Below, one piece after another: positions 35,879-45,041 of a DNA stretch of 64,000 bases. The stretch spans positions 539,532 to 603,531 of the forward strand of contig NZ_JACIEM010000005.1 in NCBI RefSeq assembly GCF_014196845.1, given 5' to 3'. The position numbers and the translations under genes are program-made. Every line of letters begins with the position of its first letter. Position 1 is the first letter of the stretch. The notes under the pieces were generated by a model. The model saw only the letters and a program-made list of their open reading frames with translations. It made no database searches and had not been told where the DNA came from. The DNA is from Aurantimonas endophytica (lineage in GTDB: Bacteria; Pseudomonadota; Alphaproteobacteria; Rhizobiales; Rhizobiaceae).

Positions 35879-36991
35879 TCAGTAACCCCAGACGTCGCGG
35901 GCGACGGAGACGCAGCGGTCGAGCTTGCGCCACTGATCGTCCTGGGTGAGATCGTTGCCGTGGGCGGTGGAGGAGAAGCCGCACTGGTGCGACAGCGCGC
36001 ACTGGTCGAGATCGACGAACTGCGCCGCCTCGTCGATGCGACGCTTGACGGCATCGCCGGTCTCCACCGTGGCGGATTTCGACGACATCAGCCCGAGCAC
36101 CACGGTTTTGCCCTTCGGCATGTGCCGGAGCGGCGCGAAGTCGCCGGAGCGCTCGTCGTCATATTCGAGGAAGAAGCCGTCGATCGCCATCTCGTTGAAC
36201 AGGATCTCGGCGACGGGCTCGTAGCCGCCCTTCGCCACCCAGGCGCTCTTGAAGTTGCCGCGGCACAGATGCACCGCGACGACCATGTCGTCGGGGCGGT
36301 CCCGGATCGCGTCGTTGACCATCTGGCAGTAGAGCCGGGTCAGCTCGTCCGGATCGTCGCCGCGCTTGGCGGTGCGCTCGCGGATCTCCGGGTCGCAGAG
36401 ATAGGCGAGGTTGGTGTCGTCCATCTGCAGATAGCGGCAGCCCCGCTCGGCAAGGTCGGCGATCTCGGCGCGGTAGGCGGCGGCCAGATCCTCGTAGAAC
36501 GGCTCGAGATCGGGATAGGCCGAGCGCGAGACCGCGTCGCGCCCGCCCCGGAAATGCAGCATCGACGGGGCGGGGATCGTCACCTTCGGCGTGTGCGCGA
36601 CGACGGACTTCAGGAAGTCGAAGTCGGCGCGCTGGATCGGCTTGGCGTGGCCGATCCTCTCGTTGACGTGCATCGTCGGCGGGGCAAAGCCCACCTCGGT
36701 GCCGTCGTCCTTGCGGAAATGCGCCTTGAACTCGCCGTATGTCACCTCGACCCCGTCGAGCTGCTCGAGGAAGTCGACGTGGAAGAACGTCCGGCGGAAC
36801 TCGCCGTCGGTGATTCCCTGCAGGCCGACCGATTCCTGCCGGCGCACCAGTTCGGTGATGCACGCGTCCTCGATCTCGCGCAGCGCCTCCGCCTCAAGCT
36901 TGCCATCGGCGAACTGAGCGCGCGCCTTCTGAAGCCGTTCGGGACGAAGGAAGCTGCCGACATGGTCGGCCTTGAAGGGTGGTCTGGTCAT
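35879..36991 (-). CDS. MetE-like (cobalamin-independent methionine synthase C-terminal) protein
   Basis: This 370-residue protein matches the catalytic barrel of MetE but lacks the long N-terminal domain, like YxjG/YxjH-type proteins. Zinc ligands are visible: His and Cys in VVAVHLCRGNF and Cys in HQCGFSS near the C-terminus, with DGEFRRTFF near the start. Full-length MetE transfers methyl from methyltetrahydrofolate to homocysteine; core-only proteins can use other methyl donors or act in demethylation. It is divergent from a TRAP transporter across a 303-base intergenic region, so the imported substrate might be the methyl donor. That link is inference. Confidence 0.85.
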   Translation of the reverse strand: MTRPPFKADHVGSFLRPERLQKARAQFADGKLEAEALREIEDACITELVRRQESVGLQGITDGEFRRTFFHVDFLEQLDGVEVTYGEFKAHFRKDDGTEVGFAPPTMHVNERIGHAKPIQRADFDFLKSVVAHTPKVTIPAPSMLHFRGGRDAVSRSAYPDLEPFYEDLAAAYRAEIADLAERGCRYLQMDDTNLAYLCDPEIRERTAKRGDDPDELTRLYCQMVNDAIRDRPDDMVVAVHLCRGNFKSAWVAKGGYEPVAEILFNEMAIDGFFLEYDDERSGDFAPLRHMPKGKTVVLGLMSSKSATVETGDAVKRRIDEAAQFVDLDQCALSHQCGFSSTAHGNDLTQDDQWRKLDRCVSVARDVWGY

Positions 36992-37294
36992 GATGGTCCT
37001 GTGCGGTCGTCGGCTAAGGGGAGGCGCTTGCCATGCGTCGGGGTGGCTGGCTCTCGGGGGACGCATATAAAGACGGCTCGGGGTCTTTCCACCGGCGTCC
37101 GGTGTGCGATCATGCGGCCGATAACCCGGGGTTACGCCGGGAGTGGGCGAATCATTGGCGCGCGTGGGGATCATCCTCGTGCGAAGTCCGGACGGGTCGG
37201 GCGCGCAGCCGGGAAGCCGGGAGGGCGACCTGGATGGCGTTCCGCGACAGCCCCGTCCAAGACCGGGCCGAGAGGCCGCATCTGGGAGGACATC
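36992..37294. other. Intergenic region with two palindromes, MetE-like / TRAP divergent promoters
   Basis: No gene is seen in these 303 bases. Two inverted repeats stand out: CACCGG-cgt-CCGGTG at 37090-37104 and TAACC-CGG-GGTTA at 37122-37134. GGGAGGA near 37284-37290 is the ribosome site of the TRAP binding protein. The repeats could be operators for a regulator encoded elsewhere. Confidence 0.4.
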
Positions 37295-38356
37295 ATGCTC
37301 AAGACCCTGACGAGACTGCCGGTCGCGGCGGCCGTTCTCGCCTTCATGACCGGCGCGTCGCTCGGCCAGGAGGTGACGCTGCGCGTCCACCAGTTCCTGC
37401 CGGCGCAGGCGACGATCCCCGCCAACGTCCTCACGCCCTGGGCGGAGAAGATCGCAGCGGAATCGGACGGGAGGATCGCGGTCGAGTTCTATCCCTCGAT
37501 GCAGTTGGGCGGCACGCCGCCGGACCTCTTCGACCAGGCCCGCGACGGGGTGGCGGACGTCGTCTGGACGGTGCTTGGCTATACGCCGGGGCGCTTCCCG
37601 AAATCGGAGACCTTCGAGCTGCCGTTCATCATGACCGACGCGGTCTCGACCTCGAAGGCCTTTCAGGAATTCGTCGAGACGAATGCCGCCGACGAGTTCT
37701 CCGAGGTGCATCTCCTCGCCGTGCACACGCATGGGCCGGGCCTGTTCCACACCAAGGCGCCGATCGCCAGGTTGGAGGATCTCTCCGGCATGAAGATCCG
37801 CGGCGGCTCGCGGATCATCAATGATCTTCTGACCAAGCTGGGCGCAACGCCGGTCGGTATGCCGGTTCCCGCCGTGCCGGAATCGCTGTCGAAGGGCGTG
37901 ATCGATGGGGCGACGGTGCCTTGGGAGGTGACGCTGCCACTTCGCATCGCCGAGCTTGTCCGGCACCACACCGGCTTCACCGGCGAGAACGGCCTCTACA
38001 CCCAGACCTTCGCCATCGTCATGAACGCCGACACCTATGACGGACTGCCCGACGACCTCAAGGCGATCGTCGACGCGAACTCGGGCATGCCGCTTGCGAC
38101 CATGGCCGGCGAGGCGATGGAAGCTGCGGATGCCGCCGGCCGGCAGAAGGCGCTCGACCTGACCAACGACATCGTCGCACTCGACGCGGCGGAGACCACG
38201 CGGTTCAAGGACGCTTCCGCCGTCGTGATCGAGGAGTGGGTGGCGGCCGGCGAAGGCCGCCAGGCGCTGCTCGACAGCGCGACGGCGCTGATCGCCAAAT
38301 ATACCGGCGAGCGGGCCGAAGCGCCCGTCGACGGCGCCGCGAAGGCGGCCAATTGA
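37295..38356 (+). CDS. TRAP transporter solute-binding protein (DctP family)
   Basis: This 353-residue precursor has a signal peptide (residues 1-24, cleavage after SLG). DctP-family features are clear: LRVHQFLPAQATIPANVL, the central arginine region GMKIRGGSRI, and the VIDGATVPWEV segment that precedes the carboxylate pocket. It is a periplasmic binding protein for an organic acid or similar ligand. The Arg in GMKIRGG normally pairs with a substrate carboxylate. It is the first gene of a three-gene TRAP operon. The ligand is not predictable from sequence. Confidence 0.92.
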   Translation: MLKTLTRLPVAAAVLAFMTGASLGQEVTLRVHQFLPAQATIPANVLTPWAEKIAAESDGRIAVEFYPSMQLGGTPPDLFDQARDGVADVVWTVLGYTPGRFPKSETFELPFIMTDAVSTSKAFQEFVETNAADEFSEVHLLAVHTHGPGLFHTKAPIARLEDLSGMKIRGGSRIINDLLTKLGATPVGMPVPAVPESLSKGVIDGATVPWEVTLPLRIAELVRHHTGFTGENGLYTQTFAIVMNADTYDGLPDDLKAIVDANSGMPLATMAGEAMEAADAAGRQKALDLTNDIVALDAAETTRFKDASAVVIEEWVAAGEGRQALLDSATALIAKYTGERAEAPVDGAAKAAN

Positions 38357-38426
38357 GCTTTTCGGGGAGCTTGCGTCGCCGCGATCGCGCTGCGGCGAGG
38401 CGGCCGACGGGCCCAGCCCTGCCGCG

Positions 38427-38981
38427 ATGAGCGAGACGTTTCGCCCTGAACCCGGGCCCGAGGCCGGCCCGCTCGGAGCCGTGGTTGAGCGCGCCGCCCG
38501 GTTGCTCGCCTATGCCGGCGGGATCTGCCTGGTCTTCATCGTCGTCCTCACCTGCGCCTCGATCATTGGCCGGGCAATGCTGACGCTTGGTCTCGGCTTG
38601 GGCCCGGTGCCGGGCGATTTCGAGCTGGTGGAGATTGCCGCGGGCGTCGGTGTGTTCCTGTTCCTGCCGCTCTGCCAGCTGAGGCGGGGCCATGTGACGG
38701 TGGATATCCTCTCAGCGTGGTTCGGCCGGCGCGGCGTCGCTGTCAGCGATCTCGTCGGCAATTTGCTGATGTCGATTGCCGCGTGCGTGATCCTCTGGCG
38801 CCTCGTTGCCGGCCTGCAGGACAGACTGCGGAGCGGCGAGGAGAGCTTCATCCTCGGCATACCGGCCTGGGTCGGCTACGCGCTGTCGCTGGTGGGGGCG
38901 GTCAGCTTCCTTCTCGTCTGCCTCTACACGCTCTACCGGTCGTGGGTTGAGACGACTTCCGCCACGCCCGACCTGGCCTGA
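38427..38981 (+). CDS. TRAP transporter small permease (DctQ)
   Basis: This 184-residue inner-membrane protein has four transmembrane segments, the standard DctQ layout. The segment FELVEIAAGVGVFLFLPLCQ and QLRRGHVTVDIL are the conserved family regions. It pairs with the large permease encoded next. The gap of 70 bases from the binding protein gene has no clear terminator, so the three genes should be one transcript. Confidence 0.9.
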   Translation: MSETFRPEPGPEAGPLGAVVERAARLLAYAGGICLVFIVVLTCASIIGRAMLTLGLGLGPVPGDFELVEIAAGVGVFLFLPLCQLRRGHVTVDILSAWFGRRGVAVSDLVGNLLMSIAACVILWRLVAGLQDRLRSGEESFILGIPAWVGYALSLVGAVSFLLVCLYTLYRSWVETTSATPDLA

Positions 38982-38988
38982 GGCATCC

Positions 38989-40311
38989 TTGTCCAATCTC
39001 GAGATCGCGCTCCTGTCCTTTCCGATCCTGCTCGCGCTGATCTTCGCGCGCATGCCGATCGGGCTCGCCATGCTGGTCTGCGGCTTCGTCGGCAACTGGA
39101 TCGTCATGGGGCGCCTGACGCCGATCCTGGCGCAACTGAAGTCGCTGCCCTTCACCACCTTCGCCAGCTATTCGCTGTCGATCATCCCGCTGTTCCTGCT
39201 GATGGGCCAGTTCGCCGCCAAAGGCGGCATGAGCCAGGCGCTGTTCCGGGCGGCGAACGCCTGGATGGGCCACCGCAGAGGCGGCGTCGCGATGGCGGCG
39301 ATCGGCGCCTGCGCCGGTTTCGGCGCGATCTGCGGTTCCTCCATCGCGACCGCCGCGACGATGGGCAAGGTCGCGCTGCCGGAACTGAAACGCTACGGCT
39401 ACGAAGGCGGGTTCGCCACGGGCGCCCTGGCTGCCGGCGGCACGCTCGGCATCCTCATCCCGCCCTCCGTCGTGCTGGTGATCTACGCGATCCTGACAGA
39501 GCAGAACATCGCCAAGCTGTTCCTCGCCGCCTTCGTGCCGGGGATCCTGGCGATGATCGGCTACATGATCGCCATCGCCATCTATGTCCGGGTGAAGCCG
39601 GAGGCGGCCGGCACCGCGGCGAAGGCGAGCATGGCCGAGCGGCTGCGGCTGACGCGGGATGTCTGGCCCGTCCTGCTGGTGTTCTTCCTCGTCGTCTTCG
39701 GCATCTATTTCGGCTGGTTCACGCCCACCGAGGGCGCCGCGGTGGGCGCCGCCGGCACCGGGCTGATCGCCTTCCTCAATGGCGGGCTCAGCCGCGCGGA
39801 CCTTGCGGAATGCTTCATCGACACGGCGATCGCGACGGCCATGATCTTCTTCATCATCCTCGGCGCAGGGGTCTACAACTCGTTCCTCGCGCTCAGCCAG
39901 TTGCCGCAGGCGTCCGCCGCCTGGGTCATCGCGCAGGGCTATTCGCCCTTCGTCGTCCTGACGGTGATCCTCCTGACCTATCTCGCCTTCGGCTGCGTGA
40001 TGGATTCGCTGTCGATGATCCTTTTGACCGTGCCGATATTCTTCCCGATCGTGATGGGGCTGGATTTCGGCTTGCCGCCGGAGGAGTTCGCGATCTGGTT
40101 CGGCATCCTCGTGCTGATCGTCGTGGAGGTCGGGCTGATCACCCCGCCGGTGGGGCTCAATCTCTTCGTCATCAATTCGATGGCGAAGGACACGCCGATG
40201 GGCCGCACCTATCGCGGCGCGCTGCCGTTCGTTGCCACCGATATCGTGCGCACGGTGATCCTCGTCCTGTTCCCGGCGATCACGCTGTTCCTGGTGCGCT
40301 GGCTCTACTGA
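38989..40311 (+). CDS. TRAP transporter large permease (DctM)
   Basis: This 440-residue inner-membrane transporter is of the DctM family with about 12 segments. Conserved features include SIIPLFLLMGQFAAKGGMSQ, the GAICGSSIATAATMG loop, GTLGILIPPSVVLVIYAI and the closing EVGLITPPVGLNLFVI. It uses the Na+ or proton gradient to import the ligand. The start is TTG at 38989, seven bases after the dctQ stop; the next Met is at residue 23 and would cut the first helix. It is convergent with the RND pump gene. Confidence 0.9.
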   Translation: MSNLEIALLSFPILLALIFARMPIGLAMLVCGFVGNWIVMGRLTPILAQLKSLPFTTFASYSLSIIPLFLLMGQFAAKGGMSQALFRAANAWMGHRRGGVAMAAIGACAGFGAICGSSIATAATMGKVALPELKRYGYEGGFATGALAAGGTLGILIPPSVVLVIYAILTEQNIAKLFLAAFVPGILAMIGYMIAIAIYVRVKPEAAGTAAKASMAERLRLTRDVWPVLLVFFLVVFGIYFGWFTPTEGAAVGAAGTGLIAFLNGGLSRADLAECFIDTAIATAMIFFIILGAGVYNSFLALSQLPQASAAWVIAQGYSPFVVLTVILLTYLAFGCVMDSLSMILLTVPIFFPIVMGLDFGLPPEEFAIWFGILVLIVVEVGLITPPVGLNLFVINSMAKDTPMGRTYRGALPFVATDIVRTVILVLFPAITLFLVRWLY

Positions 40312-40329
40312 CCTTCTTCGCCGCGAGCC

Positions 40330-43300
40330 TCACTCCGCCGGTGCGGCAGTCGGCTGCCCGTCACCCTCGGCCAGAGGATCGTCCCGCAGCGGACTCGGCG
40401 CGTTCCGGCCGCGGCGGCGCTTCACCCAGGCCGAGAACGTCTCGCCGAGGATCAAAAGGGCAGGGGTCAGCACCAGCGTCAGCACCGTCGCGAAGGTCAG
40501 GCCGCCGGCGATCGCGGTCGACAGCTCGATCCACCACTGCGTCGACGGCGAGCCGAAGGCGATGTCGCGGCGGATGAAGTCGACATTGGCGCCGATCACC
40601 ATCGGCACCAGGCCGAGCACGGTGGTGATCGAGGTGAGGAACACCGGCCGCAGGCGTTGCGCGCCGGTGCGCATCACCGCCTCCAGCGGCGACTGGCCGG
40701 CACGGCGCAGGTCGTTGTAGGTGTCGATCAGCACGATGTTGTTGTTCACCACGATGCCGGCGAGCGCGATCACGCCGATACCCCCCATGACGACGCCGAA
40801 GGGCCGGCCCGTCAGAAGCAGTCCGTAGAACACGCCGGCCGTGGAAAAGACGATGGCCGTCATCACCAGGAAGGCCTGGTAGATCGAGTTGAACTGCGTG
40901 ACGAGGACGATGAACATCAGGAAGATCGCCGCCCCCGCCGCGCCGGCCAGGAAGGTCGCGGCCTCTGCCTGATCCTCGGCCTCGCCGCCGAACGTGTAGT
41001 CGATCCCCGGCGGAAGCTCGGCCGCGGCGAGCGCGGCGTTCAGCGCCACCGTCTGGTCGTTGGCGAGGACGCCGGGCGCCACGTCCGCCTCGACCGACAT
41101 GACGCGGCGCTGGTCGATCCGGATGATCGTGCCGACCTTGGGGGCGGGCTCGAAGGAGACGAAATTGCGGATCGGCACGAGCCCCTGCGCGGTGCGAATG
41201 CGCAGATCCTCCAGCCGCTCCAGCGTCCGGTCGCCGGCCGGGAAGCGGACGCGGATCGGCACCTCGCCGTCGCCGCCGGCATCGTCCGGCCGATAGTTCG
41301 AGACCTCGATGCCGACGGTGAGCAGCCGCACCGCCTGGCCGAGCAGCGAGACGTCGGCGCCGTAGCGGGCCGCCTCCTCGCGGTCGACCTGCACCTGCCA
41401 TTCGACGCCGGGCAATGGCCTTGAATCAGTGACGTTCTCGAAGCCGCCGATATCGTCCATCAGGCCGCGCACGGTCGCCACGCCCGCGGCGAGCGCGTCC
41501 ATGTCGCTGCCCAGCAGCTTGACGTTGATCGGCTTGCCGCTGGAGGGACCGCTTTCCTCCTGCTGCACGGTGACGTTGACGCCGGGAATGTCGGCGACGC
41601 GGGTGCGGATGTCCTCGAAGATCTCGGTCGCCTTGCGGCGCTGGTCCCATTCGTCGAGTTCGAGCTGGATCGTGCCGATGATGTCGGCGCCGAGCTGACG
41701 GGCGCCGCCTTCGCCGATCGTGCGGGCATAGACGCTGCGCACTTCCTCCATGCCGAGCAGGCGGTCCTCGACGCGGCGAACCAGTGCGTCGCGCTCGTAG
41801 ATCGAGAAATTGTCGCGGGCGCGGATCTGCACCTGCGCGAATTCGGGCTCGATGGACGGGAAGAACTCGACGCCGCGGCCGTATTGCGCAAAGCCGTAGA
41901 AGGCGCCGACGAGCAGCGTCGAGGCGATGATCAGGGTCGCCAGCGGCGCCTTCACCGCGCCGCGCAGCACCTTGAGATAGGCGCCCGTGGCCCCGCCGAC
42001 GCGCGAGAGGTCGCCGGTCTCGGCGTCCTCCAGCGCCTGGCGCTGGCGCGTCGACATGGGCTGCGCCTTGCCGATCAGGCCGCCCAGGACGGGGATGAAG
42101 ATCAGCGCCATGAACAGCGAGGCCGAGAGCGTGATGATCACGGTGATCGGCAGGAACTTCATGAATTCGCCGACCATGCCGGTCCAGAACAGCAGCGGCA
42201 GGAACACCGCCAGCGTGGTGATGGTGGAGGCGATAATCGGCCACGCCATGCGCTGCGCTGCCAATTTGTAGGCTTCCCGCGGTGTTGCCCCCTCCATCAG
42301 CCGGCGGTCGGCGAGTTCGGTGGTGACGATCGCCCCGTCGACCAGCATGCCGACCACGAGAATCAGCGAGAACAGCACGATGATGTTCATCGTGAAGCCA
42401 AAGAACCAGAGGATCGCGATGCCGGCGAGGAACGAGCCGGGGATCGACAGGCCGACCAGGATCGAGGTGCGCAGGCCCAGCGCCGCGACGATGACGATCA
42501 TGACGAGGACGATCGCCGAGATGACGTTGTTCTCGAGGTCCCCGAGCATCGTCTCCACCTGCTCGGATTCGTCCTGGAGATATTTGACGCGGACGGTTTC
42601 CGGCCACTCGGCCTGGTGACGGGCGACGACTTCGCGCACTGCGGCGACGGTCTCGATGATGTTGGCGCCGGAGCGCTTCTTGACCTCGAGCGCCAGCGAG
42701 GGTTCCCCGTCGATGCGGGCGAAGCCGCTCGGGTCCTCGAACGTCCGCCGCGCCACGGCGACGTCCGCGAAGGTGATGACGGTGCTGCCGTCGACTTTCA
42801 CCGGCATGTCGAGGACGTCCTGCATGTCCTCGATCAGGCCCGGGACCTTCACGACGATCCGGCCGGCGCCGGTGTCCATCGCACCCGCCGCGATCAGCCG
42901 GTTGTTGCGGCTGATCTGGCTGACCAGCTCGTCGAAGGAGAGGTCGTAGGTCTCGAACACCGTCGGCTCGATCAGCACCTCGAGCAGCTCGTCGCGATCG
43001 CCGCCGATATCGACTTCGAGAACCCCGGCCGAAGCCTCCAGGTCGTCCTGCAGCTCGTTGGCGATATTAACGAGGGTGCGCTCGGGGATCGGGCCCGAGA
43101 GCACGACGGTGAGGATCGGAAACAGCGAGGTGTTGACCTCGTTGACCACCGGCTCGTCGACTTCGTCGGGCATGTTGGGCCGCGCCCGGTCGACCGCGTC
43201 CTTGACGTCGGTCAGCGCGCGGTTGGCGTCGAAGCCGGCCTCGAACTCGAGTTGCACCGAGGCGAAGCCCTCGGCCGCATGCGACTCCATCTCGTCGAGC

Positions 43301-43530
43301 CCCGAGAGCGAAGAGAGCTCGGTTTCCAGCGGCCGGACCAGCAGCCGTTCGGAATCCTCGGGCGAAATGCCGTCCAGCACCGCCGTGACGTACATCACCG
43401 GGATCGGGATATCCGGCGAGGACTCCTTCGGGATCGACTGGTAGCCGATGATGCCGGTGATGAAGATCAGCACCAGGAACAGAAGCACCGTTCGCGAGCG
43501 GTCGAAGGCCGCCTCGATGATACCGTTCAT
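40330..43530 (-). CDS. RND efflux pump permease (AcrB/HAE1-like)
   Basis: This 1066-residue inner-membrane pump shows the RND repeat: an N-terminal helix, a large periplasmic loop, a helical bundle (about 335-540), and the same arrangement again. Segments such as GMLVDGAIVTTELADRRLMEG and the ending region GGLTFATVLTLVLTPALLIL are typical. Only one Asp is seen at the position of the AcrB Asp407-Asp408 pair, which many non-AcrB RND proteins also show. It is coupled by ATGA overlap to the adaptor gene. It may export hydrophobic compounds; no outer-membrane channel gene is adjacent, so it would use one encoded elsewhere. Confidence 0.9.
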   Translation of the reverse strand: MNGIIEAAFDRSRTVLLFLVLIFITGIIGYQSIPKESSPDIPIPVMYVTAVLDGISPEDSERLLVRPLETELSSLSGLDEMESHAAEGFASVQLEFEAGFDANRALTDVKDAVDRARPNMPDEVDEPVVNEVNTSLFPILTVVLSGPIPERTLVNIANELQDDLEASAGVLEVDIGGDRDELLEVLIEPTVFETYDLSFDELVSQISRNNRLIAAGAMDTGAGRIVVKVPGLIEDMQDVLDMPVKVDGSTVITFADVAVARRTFEDPSGFARIDGEPSLALEVKKRSGANIIETVAAVREVVARHQAEWPETVRVKYLQDESEQVETMLGDLENNVISAIVLVMIVIVAALGLRTSILVGLSIPGSFLAGIAILWFFGFTMNIIVLFSLILVVGMLVDGAIVTTELADRRLMEGATPREAYKLAAQRMAWPIIASTITTLAVFLPLLFWTGMVGEFMKFLPITVIITLSASLFMALIFIPVLGGLIGKAQPMSTRQRQALEDAETGDLSRVGGATGAYLKVLRGAVKAPLATLIIASTLLVGAFYGFAQYGRGVEFFPSIEPEFAQVQIRARDNFSIYERDALVRRVEDRLLGMEEVRSVYARTIGEGGARQLGADIIGTIQLELDEWDQRRKATEIFEDIRTRVADIPGVNVTVQQEESGPSSGKPINVKLLGSDMDALAAGVATVRGLMDDIGGFENVTDSRPLPGVEWQVQVDREEAARYGADVSLLGQAVRLLTVGIEVSNYRPDDAGGDGEVPIRVRFPAGDRTLERLEDLRIRTAQGLVPIRNFVSFEPAPKVGTIIRIDQRRVMSVEADVAPGVLANDQTVALNAALAAAELPPGIDYTFGGEAEDQAEAATFLAGAAGAAIFLMFIVLVTQFNSIYQAFLVMTAIVFSTAGVFYGLLLTGRPFGVVMGGIGVIALAGIVVNNNIVLIDTYNDLRRAGQSPLEAVMRTGAQRLRPVFLTSITTVLGLVPMVIGANVDFIRRDIAFGSPSTQWWIELSTAIAGGLTFATVLTLVLTPALLILGETFSAWVKRRRGRNAPSPLRDDPLAEGDGQPTAAPAE

Positions 43531-45041
43531 TCCGAACCTGCCGGCGCGCTGTCGGTGAACAGTGCCATCGCCAGCGCGGCGCTGACCTCGCCCGTGACCT
43601 CGAGGCCGTTGCTGCGCTGGAACTGGCGGATCGCTTCCTTCGTCGACTCGCCGATGACCCCGTCGACCAGCCCGACCTCGTAGCCGAGCGCGATCAGCCG
43701 TTGCTGCAGAAGCCGCACCGGCAGGCCTTCGCCGCTGATGCCGATCGTATCGAGCAGCGACGCGATCTCCGTCGGCTGGTCGTCGGCGGTCTGCTCCGCC
43801 CCCGGCAGGGTTGAGCGTTCGACGGAACCGGTGGTGGTTGCGCCAGGCTCGCCATCCTGGACCAGCGGCGAGGTGTCCGGCGCCGCCAGGGAGGGATCTG
43901 GCGCCGGCACTTCCTCGGTCGGATCGGCCTCGATCACGCGCACCGTCTCGCCGGAGGAGACGAAGCCCTGGCCGACCGAGATCACCCGCATCGTCTCCGG
44001 CGGTCCGGAAACCCAGATTCCGTCGGTCTCCGCCCGCACCAGCTTGATGGGATGAAAGACCACCGTTTCGTCCTCGCCCACGGCCTTGACGCCGAGCGTG
44101 CCGTCGGGTCCGAGGGCGAGGAGGGCGGCGGACAGGAAATGCGCCGGGATCTCGCCGACGGGAATCCGTACCTGCGCGGAGATGCCGGCCGGTATGTCGC
44201 GCTCCGGGTTGGAGATGGTGATCTCGACGGGAAAGGTGCGGGTCGCGGCATCGGCGTTGGCGGCGACGTAGCGGACCGTGCCCTCGCGGGTTTCGCCGGT
44301 GATGAAGGTGACGGCGGCCTGCTGGCCGGCGCGGACCCGTCCGACGCTCTGCTGGGGGATCTGGATGTCGACCGAGAGCGGGTCGTTGTCGATCACCGTT
44401 CCGACTTCGGCGGAAGCGGCGACGAATTCGCCGAGGTCGAGATCGAAATTGTCGAGAACGCCGGTAATCGGTGCGCGGATCTCGGTATCGCCCGTCGTCT
44501 GCGCGATCGCTGCCAGCGCGGCTCGCGCCGTCGCGAGCTCGGCCTGTGCCGCTTCCACCTGAGCCGCCGTGGCGTAGCCCCTTTCCGCCAGGCCCGATAC
44601 GCGGTCATATTCGCCCTGGCGGCGGGCAAGCTCGGCCTCGGCCTGGGAACGCTGGGCGACGCGGTCGTCGAGCGCGATGCGGGCGATCAGCGCGCCTTCC
44701 TCCACGAAGTCACCCTTGGCGACGGCGACATCCTCGACCGTGCCGCCGACCTTGGCGCGGACAGGCGTCATGCGGTCGGGCGATACCTGTCCCTCGGAGG
44801 CGACGAATTCGGTGACCGTGCGGGCGCGCGAGACGAAGGCCTCGACGGTAAACGGCTGGCGTTCGGTGTTGCGCGGCGCCTCGGTATCGGTCGATGCAGC
44901 GGGATAATAATAGCCAGACCCCATCCAGCCCACGAGCGCCAGCACGAACAGGGCCGCGATCCAGCCGGACCAGGATCTCGGTTCGCGCGGCTTTGGCGTC
45001 GTCGCGGTCTCGGATTCGGCGGTTTTCCGGTTCTCGCTCAT
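43527..45041 (-). CDS. RND adaptor (membrane fusion) protein with C-terminal peptidoglycan-binding domain
   Basis: This 504-residue protein has an N-terminal helix (about 28-47), then a biotinyl-lipoyl/HlyD-type domain (VRAKVGGTVEDVAVAKGDFV), a coiled-coil hairpin rich in Ala/Glu/Gln (about 125-175), and beta-barrel regions typical of MFP adaptors. After a Ser/Thr/Pro-rich linker (about 370-430), residues 440-500 form a PG_binding_1 domain (RLLQQRLIALGYEVGLVDG and ESTKEAIRQFQRSNGL). Standard adaptors end before that point. The fusion could anchor the pump to the cell wall. It is coupled by ATGA to both the regulator and pump genes. Confidence 0.88.
   Translation of the reverse strand: MSENRKTAESETATTPKPREPRSWSGWIAALFVLALVGWMGSGYYYPAASTDTEAPRNTERQPFTVEAFVSRARTVTEFVASEGQVSPDRMTPVRAKVGGTVEDVAVAKGDFVEEGALIARIALDDRVAQRSQAEAELARRQGEYDRVSGLAERGYATAAQVEAAQAELATARAALAAIAQTTGDTEIRAPITGVLDNFDLDLGEFVAASAEVGTVIDNDPLSVDIQIPQQSVGRVRAGQQAAVTFITGETREGTVRYVAANADAATRTFPVEITISNPERDIPAGISAQVRIPVGEIPAHFLSAALLALGPDGTLGVKAVGEDETVVFHPIKLVRAETDGIWVSGPPETMRVISVGQGFVSSGETVRVIEADPTEEVPAPDPSLAAPDTSPLVQDGEPGATTTGSVERSTLPGAEQTADDQPTEIASLLDTIGISGEGLPVRLLQQRLIALGYEVGLVDGVIGESTKEAIRQFQRSNGLEVTGEVSAALAMALFTDSAPAGSE

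Noticed and set aside
35870..37294. Continuous plus-strand frame running upstream of the TRAP binding protein
   Set aside because: The segment is antisense to the MetE-like gene; the binding protein has a clean signal peptide and ribosome site at 37295.
41884..43683. Long plus-strand frame opposite the RND pump
   Set aside because: Antisense shadow with no domain; the RND protein on the minus strand is unambiguous.
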